The notes under the pieces: model-generated | Databases searched by the model: none | Told to the model about the DNA's origin: nothing | The model's input: only the letters and a program-made list of their open reading frames with translations | Translations under genes and position numbers: made by a program | Part shown: positions 34,286 to 37,400 of the stretch, piece after piece | Layout: each line of letters opens with the position of its first letter | How positions within the stretch are numbered: position 1 is the first letter of the stretch | Assembly (NCBI GenBank): GCA_048493715.1 | Contig: JBGDCZ010000027.1 | Coordinates: forward strand, 1-37,400 | Direction: 5' to 3' | DNA: 37,400 bases | Origin: Arsenophonus sp048493715 | Lineage (GTDB): Bacteria > Pseudomonadota > Gammaproteobacteria > Enterobacterales > Enterobacteriaceae

Positions 34286-34932
34286 GAAAAAGACACCATC
34301 AATTGACCTATAAGTTTGTCCCAACCGCCCATTAAAATAAAAATTAATAATTTAAAGGGAAGCGCGATTGTCATTGGAGAAACCATCATCATCCCCATGG
34401 CTAATAACACATTAGAAACGATAAGATCGATTGCAACAAAAGGAAGATAAATTAAAAAACCTATTTTAAATGCTTCAATAAGTTGACTCATGGTAAATGC
34501 AGGTACCATGACTAATAAAGAGTTAGGAGATAATGAAGTTTGATATTGTTTAGGCCAAATTTTATAACCTATTTGGGTAAAAAATTTAATTTGCTCTTCA
34601 CTAGTATTTTTTTTCAAAAAATCTTGATATGGAGCAACAACTGAAGAATTAATTTGTTCCACAGAATTAACAGAATTCCAGTCAATCGGCTGAGCTTTAA
34701 TATTATCACGAATTGCAAAACCAACTGGTGCCATAGCAAATAAAGTCAATACTAATGCCAAACCATAAATAGCCATATTAGGCGGAATCTGCTGTATGCC
34801 TAACGCATTGCGTAGCATGGATAAAACAATAGAAATTTTTAAAAACGAAGTTCCCATTACAGCAAACAAAGGCATTATGGATAAGCAAAAAAGCACAACA
34901 ATTAATTGCATCGGATTATTAAATAACGACAT
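34282..34932 (-). CDS. sctR: T3SS export-gate protein SctR
   Basis: The ATG at 34932 follows GGAGG and gives 216 residues (SsaR 215); the open frame extends 68 codons upstream through the promoter box and is not credible. Family motifs: FAVMGTSFLKISIVLSMLRN (N-terminal helices), IPPNMAIYGLALVLTLFAM, and the C-terminal LPFVAIDLIVSNVLLAMGMM with PMTIALPFKLLIFIL. First gene of operon D, here separated from sctQ, with which it is contiguous in SPI-2. Confidence 0.97.
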   Translation of the reverse strand: MSLFNNPMQLIVVLFCLSIMPLFAVMGTSFLKISIVLSMLRNALGIQQIPPNMAIYGLALVLTLFAMAPVGFAIRDNIKAQPIDWNSVNSVEQINSSVVAPYQDFLKKNTSEEQIKFFTQIGYKIWPKQYQTSLSPNSLLVMVPAFTMSQLIEAFKIGFLIYLPFVAIDLIVSNVLLAMGMMMVSPMTIALPFKLLIFILMGGWDKLIGQLMVSFS

Positions 34933-34987
34933 AATACCTCCACTAACTCTATTAAAATAGAGTATCTCTGGTATGATGAAGCGAAAA

Positions 34988-35010
34988 TATCCGGTAAATA
35001 CCTGAGAACA
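34988..35010 (-). promoter_or_regulatory. Palindromic operator-like box upstream of sctR
   Basis: Coding strand TCTCAGGTATTTACCGGATA; core GGTATTTACC at 34993-35002, 61 bp before the sctR ATG. It has the same core, orientation and distance as the ssaM copy. Between it and the start lies a perfect 16-bp palindrome, CTCTATTTTAATAGAG (34948-34963). Confidence 0.7.
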
Positions 35011-35552
35011 GTTAAAGAAAAAAATAATTGTTTGATAAAGTTTATGAAAAATATTTACCTCAATATATGACCAGCAAAGTCCAAATATATTTTTACCTAA
35101 TAACAAAAAAACATATTTTAAATATATTTTTAACATAAAAATAAAATTTATTTTCCTTAAATGAAACCGTAACTTATTTTAAAATAAATTTTCTCATAAG
35201 CTTATAATCAATTTTTATTGTTTCATCATTTTTTAACACAAACCATTTAGTTCTTGCTGACCACACCGATATTTTATATTGCAGACTGTTATATAATAGT
35301 TACGTTGTTTTACTGAACAGATCGGATAATAATAACCATGCTGCAGAGAATATTAAAACCTTATGCAACCACTTAATTAATCTAGTTCACAGTATTTTTC
35401 TCTACTTATTATCTTTGATAATAAAATTTCATAAAATATCAGTAGCTTACTAGATAGATCTCGATAAATACAGCTGTTAACTTGACCTTGTTATATCATG
35501 GAGTAAAGCTGCTTTATCAAGAAAAAAATAAATTATATCTAGTGAAATTATA
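35011..35552. other. Gene-free AT-rich region
   Basis: About 540 bp with no supportable gene on either strand. The open frame into it from sctR is discounted above. Stop codons are dense in all frames I followed; no repeat or RNA gene was recognised. Confidence 0.5.
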
Positions 35553-36106
35553 ATGACATTTATTCTTTCAACACCAAATAAACCCTTAGCAATCAATGAT
35601 TCCAGACTTTATGCAATTAAAGCAAATAAAGAAAAGTCATTAAAATACAAAGGAAAATATTAATGTTAATAAAAATGTAATAAATCTATCAATAAAGATA
35701 TCACAACAACTAGTCATACAGATAATGTATTTAAGGAACTTTTAAAATTAGAACAACCGGTTTTAAAAAAATAAATTAAAATTATCTGCACAAATAGAAA
35801 TATCGATTGTCAATAAAACACTTATTAATCAAATAATAAGCTCAAGAAATAAACCAATAGAAGAAATAACAAAACTCGATGCTGAAATCGCTCTACAATA
35901 TACTAACTTTCAAAGCTTAACTAACTTAGCTTCTTTCACCTAAAGAACTTGCGAATATGTATCATTAGATATACCCACAGAACAATCCACCAATAAAAAA
36001 AACAGAAGACATTAAATTAGAGGCTGAAAAAGAAAAGCAAAATCTTAATGAACTAAAAAACTATTTACACAAATTACATAGTTTAATAGGAAATTATAAG
36101 GAATAA
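35553..36106 (+). pseudogene. Decayed gene of unknown function, first of a tandem pair
   Basis: An N-terminus MTFILSTPNKPLAINDSRLY starts at 35553 and stops at 35661. Coding-like sequence then continues in other frames: NVFKELLKLEQPVLKK, LSAQIEISIVNKTL, KPIEEITKLDAEIALQYTNF, and, after a shift near 35938 and one in-frame TAG, LEAEKEKQNLNELKN ending LHKLHSLIGNYKE at 36106. The rebuilt product would be a Lys/Asn-rich, helical protein of about 180 residues. I do not recognise it. Its end resembles the end region of the following fragment. Its place at the edge of the T3SS locus suggests a secreted protein or chaperone, but nothing shows this directly. Confidence 0.45.
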
Positions 36107-36108
36107 TT

Positions 36109-36515
36109 ATTCATAATCTTGAGTTACTACCGACACCATTAGAAAAAACATTACCACTTTCAACGAATAAAAATGCAACTGCCATTATTAAAGATGCCAT
36201 TATAGAAGTAAGTCGCCCACCTAAGAATATATTCACTAAATTAACTAAATTCATTTTTCCTAAGTGGTATGAGCAACAACAAAAAGAGATATTAAGCTTT
36301 GAAGTGAAACTTGGTAAATTACATAGTTTAGTTTTACGTTTCAAAAAGTAAAAGGTTTCGAAGATGTTAATGGAGCCGCTTGGTTACACGCAATGGCACG
36401 CCAACTATTTCTGCAAGCAACACCAAAACCTTATCCATTCGATCCTTTAAAATTGCTTTCTCCTGAACATCGACTGTGGTGCCAAAAATTAAAAATATGG
36501 GGGGTTATCTCTTAA
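36109..36515 (+). pseudogene. Decayed gene of unknown function, second of a tandem pair
   Basis: An open stretch HNLELLPTPLEKTLPL begins right at the stop of the previous fragment, without a normal start (ATT codons where an ATG would be, after AAGGA). It runs to FEVKLGKLHSLVLRFKK, stops at 36349, and continues after a one-base shift near 36348 as VKGFEDVNGAAWLHAMARQL to a TAA at 36513. The combined length is about 135 residues. The frame carries SRPPKNIFTKLTKFIFPKWY in its middle. The family is unknown to me. It shares AAATTACATAGTTTA and the peptide KLHSL with the preceding fragment, so the two may be divergent paralogues. Confidence 0.45.
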
Positions 36516-36599
36516 TTGTTACAGTTGCTAGTGAATTTGTAAAAAAAGTAAGGATACAATTGTTCTGTTTTAATACAAAACTTATAGGAGATTTTTAAA

Positions 36600-36815
36600 T
36601 TGACCAATATCGTAACTCAATTCTGGATGAAACAGCTGTTCGGCAATAATAAACCAAGCCAAAACAGAACACTGTCCAAGATTAAATTATTCGATAAGCT
36701 CGATGCTAAACTCGATAACTTTAGCGGCTGGGCTAAAACCAACAATACGAATAAACTACTAACTAAAATGAATCAAGTTCGCTCAACGATTGAAAAAAAT
36801 CAGCATGTAAGCTGA
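36600..36815 (+). CDS. Small lysine/asparagine-rich protein of unknown function
   Basis: A 71-residue frame with a TTG start nine bases after TAGGAG. The product (MTNIVTQFWMKQLFGNNKPS at its start) is basic, helical and without membrane segments or a signal peptide. I recognise no family. It may be a real small gene or the surviving front part of a longer decayed one, since degraded coding sequence follows it. Confidence 0.4.
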   Translation: MTNIVTQFWMKQLFGNNKPSQNRTLSKIKLFDKLDAKLDNFSGWAKTNNTNKLLTKMNQVRSTIEKNQHVS

Positions 36816-37400
36816 AAATGGTGCAAACTAATCACACGGGCATGGGTTGGTAGTGGTAATGGTCGTTGTAAGTCCATATTAAATTGGGATAATAACTTCG
36901 TTAAGCCTAGTAATATTATCGCTTGCGGGCGTTTTCTAGCAACTACCATCCAAAGTGGATCTAATGCCGAAATAAAACCGGTAGCAAACACCTAACTGGT
37001 GTCATAAGCTAGCTTAATATCGACGCTAACTGAGAACCAAATAAAGTTATTGCCGATATTATTGCCGTCAATCTAGGCAATACGGATATATTGGCAAAAG
37101 TTCAGCAAAATCAATCTAGCAGCAAAGGACTTTGTTTTAGTGAAAACCTAGCATTGGGCCTGTCTAGTCACTAAGTAACAACATTCAATATGGTATTAAT
37201 AGAACTGCTGTTGAGCAAAATAACCTAGCATTCAACGGCATAGAATGGATAATAATGCTAATTAAAGCGGTTAAAATAGCATAGTAACATAGGGAAAGTA
37301 ATATTTCCCCTTTTATTATTAAGTACATAGATAGCAACGTAAATAAATTGTAGTAGCTCAGACTAGAGCTGACAGTTACCGGTTATTTTATACAGTATCT
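36816..37400 (+). pseudogene. Degraded coding remnants, possibly filamentous-haemagglutinin-like
   Basis: No intact gene. Fragments in different frames read like one former protein: SNIIACGRFLATTIQSGSNA (36928-36970 region), LNIDAN, VIADIIAVNLGNTDILAKVQ (37050-37110), QNQSSSKGLCFSENLALGL, and GINRTAVEQNNLAFNG near 37195-37245. The Gly/Asn/Ser-rich, beta-repeat-like wording and AVEQNNL resemble haemagglutinin/CdiA-type two-partner exoproteins, but the resemblance is weak and several stops interrupt every frame. I saw no functional site in the rest of this end. Confidence 0.25.

Noticed and set aside
34933..35136. N-terminal extension of sctR by 68 codons
   Set aside because: It has no homology, runs through the conserved box, and the internal ATG at 34932 has GGAGG and gives the family length.
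36111..36344. Minus-strand frame opposite the second decayed gene
   Set aside because: The plus strand of the same stretch reads as a coherent helical protein with a continuation after one frameshift; the minus frame has no ribosome binding site or family resemblance.
1..37400. tRNA, rRNA, CRISPR array or insertion sequence
   Set aside because: I looked for cloverleaf-like segments, regular repeat-spacer patterns and transposase motifs with terminal repeats and saw none that could be supported.

Overview
The window carries an almost complete type III secretion system (T3SS) of the Salmonella SPI-2 / Edwardsiella Esa family, set in AT-rich DNA and flanked on both sides by decayed genes. The gene families, the SpiC, SseA-F, SscA/SscB, SsaM and SsrA/SsrB homologues, and the low GC content point to a gamma-proteobacterium of the Enterobacterales. 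An intact secretion apparatus next to many recent pseudogenes fits a host-restricted or insect-associated symbiont (Arsenophonus-, Hamiltonella- or Sodalis-like). The species cannot be named from this sequence. All comparisons with other species come from memory, not from a database search.

Left flank (1-5537): an (ATTTTT)n repeat; a DedA-family membrane protein; a broken mgtE magnesium transporter followed by a terminator; the first part of a broken Bcr/CflA-type drug transporter; and, running straight out of it, a heavily mutated gene of pentapeptide repeats plus a SopA/NleL-type HECT-like E3 ubiquitin ligase domain, a decayed T3SS effector. A small intact membrane protein (5175-5537) ends tail-to-tail against sctQ.

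T3SS core, minus strand, read right to left: operon A (28344 to 19674) ssaB/spiC, sctC, sctD, ssaE, sseA, sseB, sscA, sseC, sseD, sscB, sseF; operon B (18997 to 11068) sctF, ssaH, sctI, sctJ, sctK, sctL, sctW, a CesT-like chaperone and a giant gene of about 1235 codons; operon C (10831 to 5491) ssaM, sctV, sctN, sctO, sctP, sctQ. Operon D, sctR-S-T-U (34932 to 32178), is detached from sctQ and lies beyond the regulators. The hybrid sensor kinase ssrA is on the plus strand, and ssrB faces it tail-to-tail, unlike the co-directional Salmonella pair. sseE is missing, and sseG is replaced by 676 bp without a gene.

The main new observation is a shared palindromic box, consensus TCAGGTATTTACCGGATA on the coding strand. 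It lies about 60 bp before the first start codon of operons A, C and D and about 310 bp before operon B, always in the same orientation. It is a good candidate for the operator of the SsrB-like regulator. The second is the insertion of a chaperone plus giant-protein pair between sctW and ssaM, which looks like an effector/chaperone module.

Right flank (35137-37400): two adjacent decayed genes sharing a C-terminal motif, a small intact gene of unknown function, and scattered frames that may be the remains of a filamentous-haemagglutinin-like protein.
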